A DNA stretch of 64,000 nucleotides from Peribacillus kribbensis DSM 17871 (lineage in GTDB: Bacteria > Bacillota > Bacilli > Bacillales > DSM-1321). The position numbers were made by a program, and so were the translations under genes. Under the pieces are notes generated by a model. It made no database searches. It had not been told where the DNA came from and was given only the letters and a program-made list of their open reading frames with translations. The stretch lies in the NCBI RefSeq assembly GCF_000430765.1, contig NZ_KE387238.1, forward strand, positions 101,828 to 165,827, in the 5' to 3' direction. This document shows, one piece after another, positions 7,693-16,334 of this stretch. Position 1 is the first letter of the stretch; every line of letters starts with the position of its first letter.

Positions 7693-8661
7693 TTATTGAA
7701 CCTGCAGTGTGTCTTCACCGATTGCCTTTAAGCGCTCTGCCACTTCTTCTTCCGTCAGACCATGTTCTGGAATATAACGGTTATTAGGGTTTACGCGGCA
7801 CTCATGAGAACAGCTGCGCATATATTTATGCTCGTTTTCTTCAGAGCAGAGAATTTTTTTATTGCATGCAGGGTTTGCACAATTCACATAACGTTCACAA
7901 GGTTCGCCCGTATAATAATCGCGGCCTACCACAACGTGTTCCTTGCGGTTTACCGGTACAGCGATCCTTTCATCAAATACATACAGCTGTCCATCCCATA
8001 GCTCACCTTGCACTTCAGGATCGTGTCCATAAGTCACAATTCCGCCATGCAGCTGTGATACATCCTCAAAGCCTTCTCTTTTCAGCCAGCCTGAGAATTT
8101 TTCACAGCGGATTCCGCCGGTACAGTAAGTGATGATTTGTTTGCCTTCCAGCATGTCTTTGTTTTCGCGTACCCAGTCAGGCAGGTCGCGGAAATTTTCA
8201 ATATCAGGACGGATGGCGCCTCTGAAGTGTCCTAGATCGTATTCATAATCGTTTCTCGCATCAAGAAGAACAGTGTTTTCTTCATGTATTTTTTCACGGA
8301 ATTCTTTAGGGCTCAGGTAATTACCAGTCAGCTCTAAAGGATTTATATCATCTTCCAGGCGGAGAGTTACAAGTTCTGGTCTATGACGCACCTTCATTTT
8401 CTTGAAGGCATGTCCTTCCGCTTCATCAATTTTAAATACCATATCCGCAAAACGCGGGTCATTTTTCATTGTTTCCATGTATTGATCGGTTTGTTCGATT
8501 GTACCGGAAACCGTTCCGTTAATCCCTTCAGATGCTACAAGGATTCTTCCTAATAATCCAAGATCCTTGCAGAACTGTAAGTGTTCTTTTGCAAATTCTT
8601 CAGGATTTTCAATGGTTACATAATGGTAATACAATAAAACTCTGTACGGTTTTTGACTCAT
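7693..8661 (-). CDS. trhO: tRNA uridine(34) hydroxylase, rhodanese domain
   Basis: TrhO/YbfQ family: prephenate-independent, oxygen-dependent formation of 5-hydroxyuridine at tRNA position 34. 322 residues: N-terminal acylphosphatase-like domain (about 10-100), rhodanese domain (about 115-225) with the active-site cysteine in [15 protein letters not shown], and a C-terminal cysteine-rich part ([12 protein letters not shown] and CSHEC). The start at 8661 is preferred over an upstream ATG (8694) because AAGGTGG lies 8 nt before it and [14 protein letters not shown] is the family-typical start. Monocistronic, own terminator. Confidence 0.92.
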   Translation of the reverse strand: MSQKPYRVLLYYHYVTIENPEEFAKEHLQFCKDLGLLGRILVASEGINGTVSGTIEQTDQYMETMKNDPRFADMVFKIDEAEGHAFKKMKVRHRPELVTLRLEDDINPLELTGNYLSPKEFREKIHEENTVLLDARNDYEYDLGHFRGAIRPDIENFRDLPDWVRENKDMLEGKQIITYCTGGIRCEKFSGWLKREGFEDVSQLHGGIVTYGHDPEVQGELWDGQLYVFDERIAVPVNRKEHVVVGRDYYTGEPCERYVNCANPACNKKILCSEENEHKYMRSCSHECRVNPNNRYIPEHGLTEEEVAERLKAIGEDTLQVQ

Positions 8662-9059
8662 AGTATTTGCCACCTTATCACATAATATTTGCAAGATATT
8701 AATGTAAAAATGACACTAAATTCTTACGAATCAATATTATATCAGAATAAGGTATAAAAAGCACCCTTTATTTTTTTCCTCTTCTTACATAAAGGATACC
8801 CCCATATATCTTGAAAGCAATAAGAAAATGATATAACAGGCTTAGTTTACTCCCTTATATGCAAAAGCTGACAGCCAATTATTAGGATAGATTGTGCGAT
8901 CTAGAATTTATAAACCAGATCTTTCTTATCAAATCGCAGCAATCAATGAGTTGCATTCAAGAGTTCTTGATATAACGCTTTTTATGAGTCAAACGGTAAA
9001 ATATGAGCAGACGATTCCGATATAAACATTAATAAATGATTTTTTAGGAGTAAATTCGT
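8662..9059. other. Intergenic region between divergent trhO and GGDEF-EAL genes
   Basis: About 400 bp, A+T rich. It carries the upstream regions of both divergent genes. A TATAAT-like box (on the minus strand near 8735) could serve trhO but lacks a convincing -35. No coding frame, repeat or RNA structure could be supported. Confidence 0.6.
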
Positions 9060-11288
9060 ATGCAGCTTAGAAAAAAATATAGTTATGTTGGAATTGTCAT
9101 ACTTGTATTCATTCTTATACTTTCTGAATTGGTTGAGGTGACTTCCCCTTCGTGGCCTCCACATGCTGAGATTGTGATGAAAGGTATTTCTTACCTATTC
9201 AGCCTTGGGTCCATTTCTTTACTATTGTATTATTTCTTTAAAAACAATGAAACTACAAAACTATTAACAGAAAGTACAGAAAGATTGAAGAATATTTTTG
9301 AAAGCCTTGATATTGCGATTTGGTCTCACGACTTAAAAACAGATACATTACTTATAACTCCAGGAATCGAGAAGCTATATGGATACAGTTTAAATGAGTT
9401 TTATAAGAATCGTAATCTTTGGAAGGAAGTAATTCCTGAAGAGGACAGAGCTGTTCTTGTTGAAAGGCAAGAGAAAATCCAGCAAGGAAAAAAGGCTACC
9501 AGTGTCTATCGAATCGTGAGGCCAAATGGTGAAATTAGATGGATTCGGGATTCAGGGATCCCTGTTTATAATCAAAAAAAAGAGCTTATTGATTTCACAA
9601 GTGTTTTATTTGATATTACCCATCAAAAAGAGAGTGAATCCAGATATCAAAGCCTTGTAGAGATGTCTCCTGATTTTATTGCGATTATAAGTAATCGGCG
9701 ATTTGAATATATCAATCGTACCGGCGTAACTCTTCTCGGTGCTGAATGTACGGAACAAATTATTGGCACTTCTATTGATAAGTATCTAAATCCTGATTTT
9801 CTGGATCAATCTATTATTCCTAAACTAATGGATGACAAAAGTAAAATGATGACTTTTGAAACCGTTCTGTCGGGTTCTGGAAAGAATAGAGATATTGAAG
9901 TTACTTTAATCCCCATCCAGTACGAAGGCAGACAGGCATGGCACGCAGTAGGAAGAGATATTTCTGAACGTAAGAAAGCAGAACAGACCATTCACCAAAT
10001 GGCCTATCATGATGCATTAACCGGCCTGCCCAACAGGAATCTTTTGTCTAGCTACTTCGAGAAAATGTTTCGACAGGATATGGATGCAGCCGTTTTATTT
10101 TTAGATCTGGACCGTTTCAAATTAATAAATGATACTAAAGGACATTCGGTTGGCGATAAGCTTTTAATACGTGTGGCAGACCGAATCAAGAATGCTCTGA
10201 AGGATAAAGGTATCGTCTCGCGGTACAGCGGAGACGAATTTATTGTTCTACTGGAGAATCTTAAGGTCAGAGATGTTAAACATTTTGCTGAAACCATTTT
10301 AAAAAATATGGAGGACGTATTCAGGATAGATGACGAGGATTTTTACATAACTACAAGTATTGGCATAAGTATGTACCCTGAAGATGGCCACGATGCCGAA
10401 TCATTAATCCAGCATGCGGATGCAGCCATGTATCTTGCAAAAGAAAGAGGAAAAAACAACTATCAGTTCTTTTCCACCGAATTAAATAAGAATACATTAA
10501 GAAAAATGGAATTGGAAAACGGATTAAGAAAAGCTCTCGAACTTAATCAATTGGTCCTCCATTATCAGCCTCAATACCATTTAGAATCAGGAGAAATTTC
10601 CGGAATTGAAGCTTTAGTACGCTGGCAGCATCCCGATTTAGGGCTGATTCCTCCAAATGAGTTCATTTCTCTTGCCGAAGAAACTGGATTGATCGTCTCT
10701 CTTGGCAAGTGGGTTTTGCGGACAGCAGTGAATCAAAACAAAAAGTGGCTTGAGGCTGGTTTTAAACCGATCCCGGTTGCTGTAAACATTTCAGTGAGAC
10801 AGCTTCAAGAAAATGATTTCACCCGTGACGTGGCACTAATATTGGAAGAAGCCGGTCTTAATCCTGAATACCTTGAGTTAGAAATAACAGAAAGCATGAT
10901 GCATAATACTAGGAAGGTAGAAATATTAAAAATCTTAAAGAAGATGGGAATGAAAATTGTTATAGATGACTTTGGGACAGGGTATTCTTCGCTAAATTAT
11001 TTAAAGCACCTTCCAATCGATAAGATTAAAATTGATAAAGCCTTTGTGGATGATATTCATGATAGCATTAATCAAGGGCTTATCGCTAATGCTATAATAG
11101 ATATTGGGACTAGCTTGAATTTTGAAGTAATTGCAGAAGGAATAGAGGAAAAAGCCCAAGTGGATTATCTGATAAAAAGTCGCTGTTCCGTAGGACAAGG
11201 CTACTACTTTAGCAGACCCCTTCCGGCAGACCAAATGAGAATGCTGCTGTCTTATGAGCCTGCAGCGCCAGTTGTACTGCCTTTTTGA
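9060..11288 (+). CDS. Membrane-bound PAS-PAS-GGDEF-EAL cyclic-di-GMP protein
   Basis: A 742-residue signalling protein controlling cyclic di-GMP. Two N-terminal membrane helices (about 9-27 and 42-60), PAS domain 1 (about 75-190), PAS domain 2 (about 195-305), GGDEF domain (about 320-480) and EAL domain (about 490-735). The GGDEF signature is SGDEF (near 388), a tolerated substitution in active cyclases. The EAL domain keeps EALVRW, NISVRQL, EITES, DDFGTGYSSL and EGIE, so metal and substrate residues look intact. Which activity dominates cannot be told. Start has TAGGAG 9 nt upstream. Monocistronic. Confidence 0.93.
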   Translation: MQLRKKYSYVGIVILVFILILSELVEVTSPSWPPHAEIVMKGISYLFSLGSISLLLYYFFKNNETTKLLTESTERLKNIFESLDIAIWSHDLKTDTLLITPGIEKLYGYSLNEFYKNRNLWKEVIPEEDRAVLVERQEKIQQGKKATSVYRIVRPNGEIRWIRDSGIPVYNQKKELIDFTSVLFDITHQKESESRYQSLVEMSPDFIAIISNRRFEYINRTGVTLLGAECTEQIIGTSIDKYLNPDFLDQSIIPKLMDDKSKMMTFETVLSGSGKNRDIEVTLIPIQYEGRQAWHAVGRDISERKKAEQTIHQMAYHDALTGLPNRNLLSSYFEKMFRQDMDAAVLFLDLDRFKLINDTKGHSVGDKLLIRVADRIKNALKDKGIVSRYSGDEFIVLLENLKVRDVKHFAETILKNMEDVFRIDDEDFYITTSIGISMYPEDGHDAESLIQHADAAMYLAKERGKNNYQFFSTELNKNTLRKMELENGLRKALELNQLVLHYQPQYHLESGEISGIEALVRWQHPDLGLIPPNEFISLAEETGLIVSLGKWVLRTAVNQNKKWLEAGFKPIPVAVNISVRQLQENDFTRDVALILEEAGLNPEYLELEITESMMHNTRKVEILKILKKMGMKIVIDDFGTGYSSLNYLKHLPIDKIKIDKAFVDDIHDSINQGLIANAIIDIGTSLNFEVIAEGIEEKAQVDYLIKSRCSVGQGYYFSRPLPADQMRMLLSYEPAAPVVLPF

Positions 11289-11317
11289 AAATGTCTGAAT
11301 GAAACATTATAATTTAA

Positions 11318-11362
11318 GTAGCCATTAAGCTGATAATATGTGCAGCCTGATGGCTTTTTATT
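11318..11362 (+). terminator. Terminator after GGDEF-EAL gene
   Basis: AGCCAT (11320-11325) pairs with ATGGCT (11350-11355), followed by TTTTTATT. The loop is long, so confidence is moderate. Confidence 0.5.
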
Positions 11363-11466
11363 AAGCTGTTTTTATAAGGCTGTGAAAGCTAGAAGATAAA
11401 ATTGATTCCAGATCCTTGCTTTCAATAAGGGCGGTGAGCATTTCCGAAATGTCTTTATAAAGATTT

Positions 11467-11496
11467 AAAAAGCCAGCCAAAGAATCTGGCCGGCCC
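11467..11496 (-). terminator. Terminator of YtxH-like gene
   Basis: On the minus strand GCCGGCC pairs with GGCTGGC (one G-U pair), 9-nt loop, then TTTTTAAA. Confidence 0.75.
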
Positions 11497-11524
11497 TATA
11501 ATATAATGCAAATTAGTAAATTAA

Positions 11525-12064
11525 TTAATTCAGACGTCCGGATGGCAGTCTCATTTGTTCTTTGCTCTCCTGGGAGACAGTTGTGTTATAGGCTGTATCT
11601 GAAGAGCTGTCCAGCCGGTTAGAGCTTGATTGGACTGGCGCAGAGCCTGTCAGCTTCTGTCCTGCTTCAGCCACTTTTGAGGTGATTCCTTTAATTTCTT
11701 CTGTCGCCTCGCGAGCGGCATCCATGGTATCACTTGTGATGCTTTTTACATTGTTCATTTTGCCGAATACCTCTTTATTTACCATTTCGTACAGATCTTG
11801 AGCTTCCGCAATGGCATCCTTCAATGAATTGGAGGCAGATTTGAAGCGCTGGATCATCTGCTCCTTCACTTCTCCCGGATTTTCACGAACCTGGGAAATC
11901 ATCTCTACAGAAGAATCCTTGAGTCCAACGGCTGAAGATTTAACTTTTTTTCTGGTCTGTGAATCCAGAAGGGAAAGAGCCCCTCCGATAATGCCTCCAA
12001 TAATTAATCCTTTTACCATCAAATTATTGTTTTTCCCATTTACCACAACAGATTGCTGTTTCAT
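11525..12064 (-). CDS. YtxH-like stress protein
   Basis: 179 residues from the start at 12064, which has AAAGGAGG 8 nt upstream (the frame is open to 12106 but without a site). A glycine-rich hydrophobic segment, VKGLIIGGIIGGALSLLD (about residues 18-35), is followed by a long amphipathic helical region (about 45-140) and a Ser-rich tail. This one-glycine-zipper-plus-helices layout is typical of YtxH/GvpP-like proteins, often in the general stress regulon of Bacillus. Molecular function unknown. No sigma-B promoter was convincingly identified. Confidence 0.7.
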   Translation of the reverse strand: MKQQSVVVNGKNNNLMVKGLIIGGIIGGALSLLDSQTRKKVKSSAVGLKDSSVEMISQVRENPGEVKEQMIQRFKSASNSLKDAIAEAQDLYEMVNKEVFGKMNNVKSITSDTMDAAREATEEIKGITSKVAEAGQKLTGSAPVQSSSNRLDSSSDTAYNTTVSQESKEQMRLPSGRLN

Positions 12065-12242
12065 ATCATGTTCCTCCTTTGAATGGATGTGCCTTGCTAT
12101 ATGCATTTAATTCCCCTTGATTCTGTACCTTAAACTCCCGTATGTCCAGGGACTTTCCATATAAATGTGGTTATTCCCTGTCTTAAACGGGAAAAAGGGA
12201 CTGAAGCACTTGTACTTAATAACTTGCCAGGAGATGATGTAT

Positions 12243-13100
12243 ATGAAAGGTTTATTGAGTTTTGGGAAAAAACTGGGGGCCGAAATGAAAAAAGACCGTG
12301 CTACAGGGCTGGCGGCAGAACAATCCTACTATTATATGCTTTCGCTGTTTCCATTGCTGATTCTGCTGTTATCCATCCTTCCCTATTTTAATATTGATCC
12401 TTCCAAAGCGATGAAATTCATGGGGACCGTGATGCCGTCTAAAACGACCTCGGTTTTCAAGGACAATATTGAAAATGTTGTAAGCAACAGAAACGGAGGA
12501 TTGTTGACTGTTGGTATCCTCGGTACCCTCTGGTCGGCGTCTAACGGAATCAACGCCTTCATCCAATCGATGAATATCGCCTTTGATGTCGAAGAAACCA
12601 GAAGCTTCATCAAACAGAGGCTGACTTCCATCCTATTGACAATCTGCTTGATCGTCACATTTATTGTGGCGCTTGTACTGCCGGTATTCGGTAATGTCCT
12701 TTATAACATGTTAGACGAAGTTTTACCCCTACCCAGCACTTTTCAGGCATTATTCAGTGTGCTGCGCTGGGTTGTAGCCATCTGCGTCATCATTGTCGTT
12801 CTTGCCTTTCTATATGCAAAGGCCCCAAATAAGCATTATCCATTTAAACAAGTGCTTCCTGGAGCCATTGTAGCGACCATAGTCTGGCAGATCATATCTT
12901 TAGGATTCTCCTTTTATGTGAGCAACTTTGGAAATTATTCATCCACTTACGGAAGCCTTGGAGGCGTCATCGTCCTCATGCTCTGGCTTTACCTGACAGG
13001 CCTGACACTGGTGGTAGGCGGCGAAATCAATGCCCTCATCCACAAGGGAAGCCTCACCAAAATCAAGACCGGCAGCAGAAAAATGACCATATCCAGATAA
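12243..13100 (+). CDS. YihY/BrkB family inner membrane protein
   Basis: About 285 residues with six membrane segments and the family motifs RATGLAAEQSYYYMLSLFP near the N-terminus and GGVIVLMLWLYLTGLTLVVGGEIN near the C-terminus. The family was once called ribonuclease BN by mistake; its function is unknown. The start at 12243 has AGGAG 9 nt upstream; the frame is open to 12165 but those codons lack a ribosome site. Monocistronic; ends at a bidirectional terminator shared with the Nudix pseudogene. Confidence 0.85.
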   Translation: MKGLLSFGKKLGAEMKKDRATGLAAEQSYYYMLSLFPLLILLLSILPYFNIDPSKAMKFMGTVMPSKTTSVFKDNIENVVSNRNGGLLTVGILGTLWSASNGINAFIQSMNIAFDVEETRSFIKQRLTSILLTICLIVTFIVALVLPVFGNVLYNMLDEVLPLPSTFQALFSVLRWVVAICVIIVVLAFLYAKAPNKHYPFKQVLPGAIVATIVWQIISLGFSFYVSNFGNYSSTYGSLGGVIVLMLWLYLTGLTLVVGGEINALIHKGSLTKIKTGSRKMTISR

Positions 13101-13139
13101 AGCTTGACATGCAGCCGGAAAATGAAGTCAGACACCTGC

Positions 13140-13176
13140 AAAATCGGTACCGCCCACATTGGACGGTGCCGATTTT
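13140..13176. terminator. Bidirectional terminator
   Basis: AAAATCGGTACCG (13140-13152) pairs with CGGTGCCGATTTT (13164-13176) with one or two G-U/mismatch positions. A-run left and T-run right make it work for yihY and for the convergent Nudix remnant. Confidence 0.8.
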
Positions 13177-13177
13177 G

Positions 13178-13595
13178 TTATGCTTCCAGGGCTTCGCTGA
13201 CTGCCCAGCTTTGGTGTTCATGGAAGAGCAGGTTTAAAGCCTTTGCAGGTTCAATCCACTTTAGGAAATTGTCCGGCTCAGATGGTTCATCTGCTATCAG
13301 TAGGAGGTGCATCTATAAAAACGCCCCTCGCTGAGATAATAGCTGTATTGATTGGTGGAATAAAAATATTTCCTGGCAGCACCCAAATACGGGCCGATCT
13401 CAATATCCATCCACATTTCTTCAAGTGCTTCGCTCTTTAAGCATTCCGCGTGCGTTTCACTGCCTTCAATTCCCCATCGGCAATCTGAATGAGGGCGAGC
13501 CGGCCTTTTTGGCTGTCCAATAGAATTCCATAAACGGCCGGCCTCAAGATGTCCTGGATTCCCTCTTCTTTTTTTCCGAACTTAATGATTTCCAT
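13178..13595 (-). pseudogene. Decayed Nudix hydrolase
   Basis: Three reading-frame pieces on the minus strand add up to one Nudix protein. Piece 1 starts at ATG 13595 with GGAGG upstream and reads a beta strand AVYGILLDSQKGRLALIQI before a stop. Piece 2, in another frame, reads the Nudix-box half SETHAECLKSEALEEMWMDI and a following strand EIGPYLGAARKYFYSTNQ, ending at a TGA (13297-13299). Piece 3, again shifted, reads the C-terminal helix EPAKALNLLFHEHQSWAV to a stop at 13178. The GGG part of the box is missing at the first junction, so a small deletion plus further frameshifts is likely. No intact product is expected. Confidence 0.8.
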
Positions 13596-13746
13596 ACTAT
13601 TTCCTCCAGTGGGCTGTATTTAATTCAACTATTTTTTGTTTACATAATATATTTATGGTTTCTTTTTTTCTTTCCAAGCCTTCTATTTTTCTTTCCGTGC
13701 ACCAATCCGCTAGAATGATCATAAGGACAAAAAAGGAGTGAATCAA

Positions 13747-14679
13747 ATGACGCAAAGAGTAAAACTAGGAAGAACTGATCTGGAAATTAATCCTATCGGT
13801 TTTGGAACAAATGCAGTGGGAGGACACAATATCTATCCTAACTTAAATGATGAAACTGGCAGAGAGATGGTAAGGACAGCCATAAAAAATGGAATCAACT
13901 TCTTTGATACAGCCTATATTTATGGTCCTGAGCGATCTGAAGAACTAATCGGCGAAGTGATGAAAGAAACCGGAAGCAGGGATTCTTTCATCATTGCGAC
14001 CAAGGGCGCCCACAAGTTGGTTGATGGAAAAGTGGTGTTTGATAATTCCCCTTCCTTCCTCCGGGAAGCTGTGGAAGGATCGCTTAAAAGGCTCGGCACA
14101 GACTACATAGATTTATACTATATTCATTTTCCTGATGAGCACACACCGAAGGATGAAGCCGTAGGAGCTCTTAAGGCTTTAAAGGATGAAGGGAAAATCA
14201 GGGCCATCGGAGTGTCCAACTTTAATCTGGATCAGCTCAAGGAAGCAAATAAGGATGGCTATGTGGACGTCCTGCAGTCTGAATACAATCTATTTAAACG
14301 GGATGCGGAAAAAGACCTGCTGCCTTATACCTCAGAGCATACGATTTCGTTCATCCCTTATTTCCCGCTTGCTGCTGGACTTCTCGGAGGAAAATACACA
14401 AAAGAGACAACCTTCCAGGACGGACGGGCCAAAAATCCCATGTTCCAGGGAGAGCAATTCATCCGGAATCTCGAAAAAGTGGACAAAGTACGAAGCATTG
14501 CAGAAGCAAAAGGTGCGGAAACCGCTCATGTGGTCTTAGCCTGGTATTTAACACGCAGCTCCATCGATGCACTTATCCCAGGTGCAAAGAAGCCTGACCA
14601 GGTCCTTTCCAACCTTAAAACACTGGATGTACGCCTCACACCTGAAGAGGCAGCCGAAATCGACAGAATCTTTTCCTGA
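13747..14679 (+). CDS. Aldo/keto reductase, IolS-like
   Basis: NADPH-dependent carbonyl reductase of the AKR superfamily, TIM barrel, cytosolic. 310 residues with the catalytic tetrad visible: Asp and Tyr in FDTAYIYG (near 54-61), Lys in IATKGA (near 85) and His in YYIHFPD (near 128). NADP-binding part [10 protein letters not shown] is near the C-terminus. Closest in feel to B. subtilis IolS/YhdN; substrate unknown. The ATG at 13747 has AAAGGAG 8 nt upstream and is preferred to the in-frame GTG at 13738. Monocistronic with a shared terminator. Confidence 0.92.
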   Translation: MTQRVKLGRTDLEINPIGFGTNAVGGHNIYPNLNDETGREMVRTAIKNGINFFDTAYIYGPERSEELIGEVMKETGSRDSFIIATKGAHKLVDGKVVFDNSPSFLREAVEGSLKRLGTDYIDLYYIHFPDEHTPKDEAVGALKALKDEGKIRAIGVSNFNLDQLKEANKDGYVDVLQSEYNLFKRDAEKDLLPYTSEHTISFIPYFPLAAGLLGGKYTKETTFQDGRAKNPMFQGEQFIRNLEKVDKVRSIAEAKGAETAHVVLAWYLTRSSIDALIPGAKKPDQVLSNLKTLDVRLTPEEAAEIDRIFS

Positions 14680-14685
14680 TCATAC

Positions 14686-14720
14686 AAAAAAAGAGACGTT
14701 CTCCTTGGACGTCTCTTTTC
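14686..14720. terminator. Bidirectional terminator
   Basis: AAGAGACGT (14691-14699) pairs with ACGTCTCTT (14709-14717), A-run left and TTTTC right; serves the aldo/keto reductase and the convergent HD-GYP gene. Confidence 0.85.
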
Positions 14721-15625
14721 TAAATCTTTCCTTCCTCCATTAACACGGCTTCAAAAGCAGCCACAACTTTTTCATCGTAGTGTGTGCCCGATAAACGCTT
14801 TATTTCCTCCAGGGCATACTGAGCAGAGAAAGCCTTCCTGTATGCACGGTCCTCGGTCATGGCATCGAAGGTATCTGCAACCGCAATGATCTTGGATTCG
14901 AAAAGAATTTCATCCTCTTTAAGTCCATAAGGATATCCAGAGCCATTCAGCCTCTCATGGTGCTGCTCGATGATTTTCAGGATTTTCCCGCTGTAGATAT
15001 GCTGAATCATCTTTACACTATCCACAGGGTGCTTCTTGATAATATCAAATTCTTCATCTGTCAAACTTCCGGGCTTATTCAGGATTTCCTCCGGAACATT
15101 GATTTTTCCTACATCGTGATAGCCGGCTGCTAAATATAAACTCTTTAACTGTTCAGGTGACAGTCTGAGTTTTTTAGCAATCATTATACTATATTCAGCT
15201 ACCCTTTCACTGTGCAAAAAGGTGTATCTGTCTTTCTTTTCTACTTGATTCACAAATCCCTTTAAAGTTAATATTTCATTACTTATATGGGAAAAAGAAT
15301 GTTCCGTTGTAACAATCAAATAAGTGACGTCTGTCAAAGCCGTAAAATGAACAGGATCTTTCAATCCATTAACGAGGCAATAGTCACCTGGTACAAGCTC
15401 TACCTTTTCCTTATTGATTTCACCTGTTACTTTACCGCTTATAAAATATATGAATTCTGTTACGTCTGGATTGTCACTTGGATAAAGATAGAACATTCGA
15501 TTTTTATAGATTGTCTGATGCATAATCTCTAATCCTGATGTACTCCCCAACAATCTTAATTCAGTTGAGTTTAGTAGGACTTTTTCAATAAACTGATCTT
15601 TTTTTCCAATCTGTAGTCCTTCCAT
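14720..15625 (-). CDS. HD-GYP domain protein with N-terminal cupin-like sensor
   Basis: 301 residues. N-terminal about 125 residues resemble a cupin/cyclic-nucleotide-binding-like beta barrel (the GKVTGEINKEKVELVPGDYCLV turn); C-terminal about 130-295 is an HD-GYP domain. The metal residues HSERVAEYS, YHDVGK (HD) and HHERLNGSGYP (GYP motif with N-G-S for the usual D-G-T) are present. HD-GYP proteins hydrolyse cyclic di-GMP or related nucleotides, so this may oppose the nearby GGDEF-EAL protein (inference). Ribosome site TAGGAGA precedes the ATG. Monocistronic. Confidence 0.88.
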   Translation of the reverse strand: MEGLQIGKKDQFIEKVLLNSTELRLLGSTSGLEIMHQTIYKNRMFYLYPSDNPDVTEFIYFISGKVTGEINKEKVELVPGDYCLVNGLKDPVHFTALTDVTYLIVTTEHSFSHISNEILTLKGFVNQVEKKDRYTFLHSERVAEYSIMIAKKLRLSPEQLKSLYLAAGYHDVGKINVPEEILNKPGSLTDEEFDIIKKHPVDSVKMIQHIYSGKILKIIEQHHERLNGSGYPYGLKEDEILFESKIIAVADTFDAMTEDRAYRKAFSAQYALEEIKRLSGTHYDEKVVAAFEAVLMEEGKI

Positions 15626-15646
15626 GATATCTTCTCCTATAAGTTT

Positions 15647-15676
15647 AAAACGAGTTCTAAAGAAGAACTCGTTTTA
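15647..15676 (-). terminator. Terminator of the secreted-protein gene
   Basis: Perfect 11-bp stem AAAACGAGTTC/GAACTCGTTTT (15647-15657 with 15664-15674). Tail is TTTTAAA, so modest strength; may also act as a processing hairpin. Confidence 0.65.
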
Positions 15677-15688
15677 AATTTATTACTG

Positions 15689-16135
15689 TTAGAATCCTAT
15701 TACTTGTATCGGATCCACCCAAACTTCACGGTCCGCGATTTTTACAAGCTTCCATTGGCATACAGCTTCGATGCCGTATACAGCGGCTTTTTCAATTCCA
15801 GCATTCGTTAATTCGATCGCTTTGTCCTGTAAAGTTGAAATCAATTCATCTAGTGCTGCATTGTATGAAGTATTTTCAGCAGCGATTTTTTCTGCTTTTT
15901 GATTCTCAGTCAATACAGTGTCTGCAGTAAGTGCAGCCGTATTCTCATCATGTGCCGCTTTCAGTTCATCGCCTTTTGCGACGGTCTCTGCAATCAGGCT
16001 GTCGATTTGCTTGTTGGCTTCGTCAATAATTTGTAATCCTTTTTCCACATCTGAGTTTTCAGATGCGAATGCCATGGTCCCAAAGGAAAATGCAAACAAC
16101 ATGACAAATAATGCAGCTAAACTTTTCTTAATCAT
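15689..16135 (-). CDS. Small secreted protein, helical
   Basis: 148 residues from the ATG at 16135 (GGGGG upstream; a GTG at 16147 is also in frame). A clear Sec signal peptide: KK, then ALFVMLFAFSFGTMAFA with cleavage probably after AFA near residue 25. The mature part is charged and helical with heptad character (about 30-120) and ends in a short hydrophobic tail WVDPIQVIGF. No known domain recognised. Monocistronic between HD-GYP and recQ. Confidence 0.75.
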   Translation of the reverse strand: MIKKSLAALFVMLFAFSFGTMAFASENSDVEKGLQIIDEANKQIDSLIAETVAKGDELKAAHDENTAALTADTVLTENQKAEKIAAENTSYNAALDELISTLQDKAIELTNAGIEKAAVYGIEAVCQWKLVKIADREVWVDPIQVIGF

Positions 16136-16334
16136 CTTTTCCCCCACTTTTTAGTGTATTAAAGCGGCTCAAATTCTAAGATGGACAGAAAAAGTTAAAG
16201 AAATGCAGCCGTGGCTTTAATAGACTAATATTTTTATAGCATTTTTTTCCTATTATATACGAATTCTGTTGAATTACGCAATAGAATTTGTCTTTTTTGT
16301 CATATAACGCATTTTCCTGTAAAAATTGGTCAAA

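Noticed and set aside
8982-9164. Short minus-strand frame across the start of the GGDEF-EAL gene
   Set aside because: No ribosome site and fully antisense to the well supported gene start and its leader.
12165-12242. Extra 26 codons before YihY
   Set aside because: No ribosome site; AGGAG is correctly placed only for ATG 12243.
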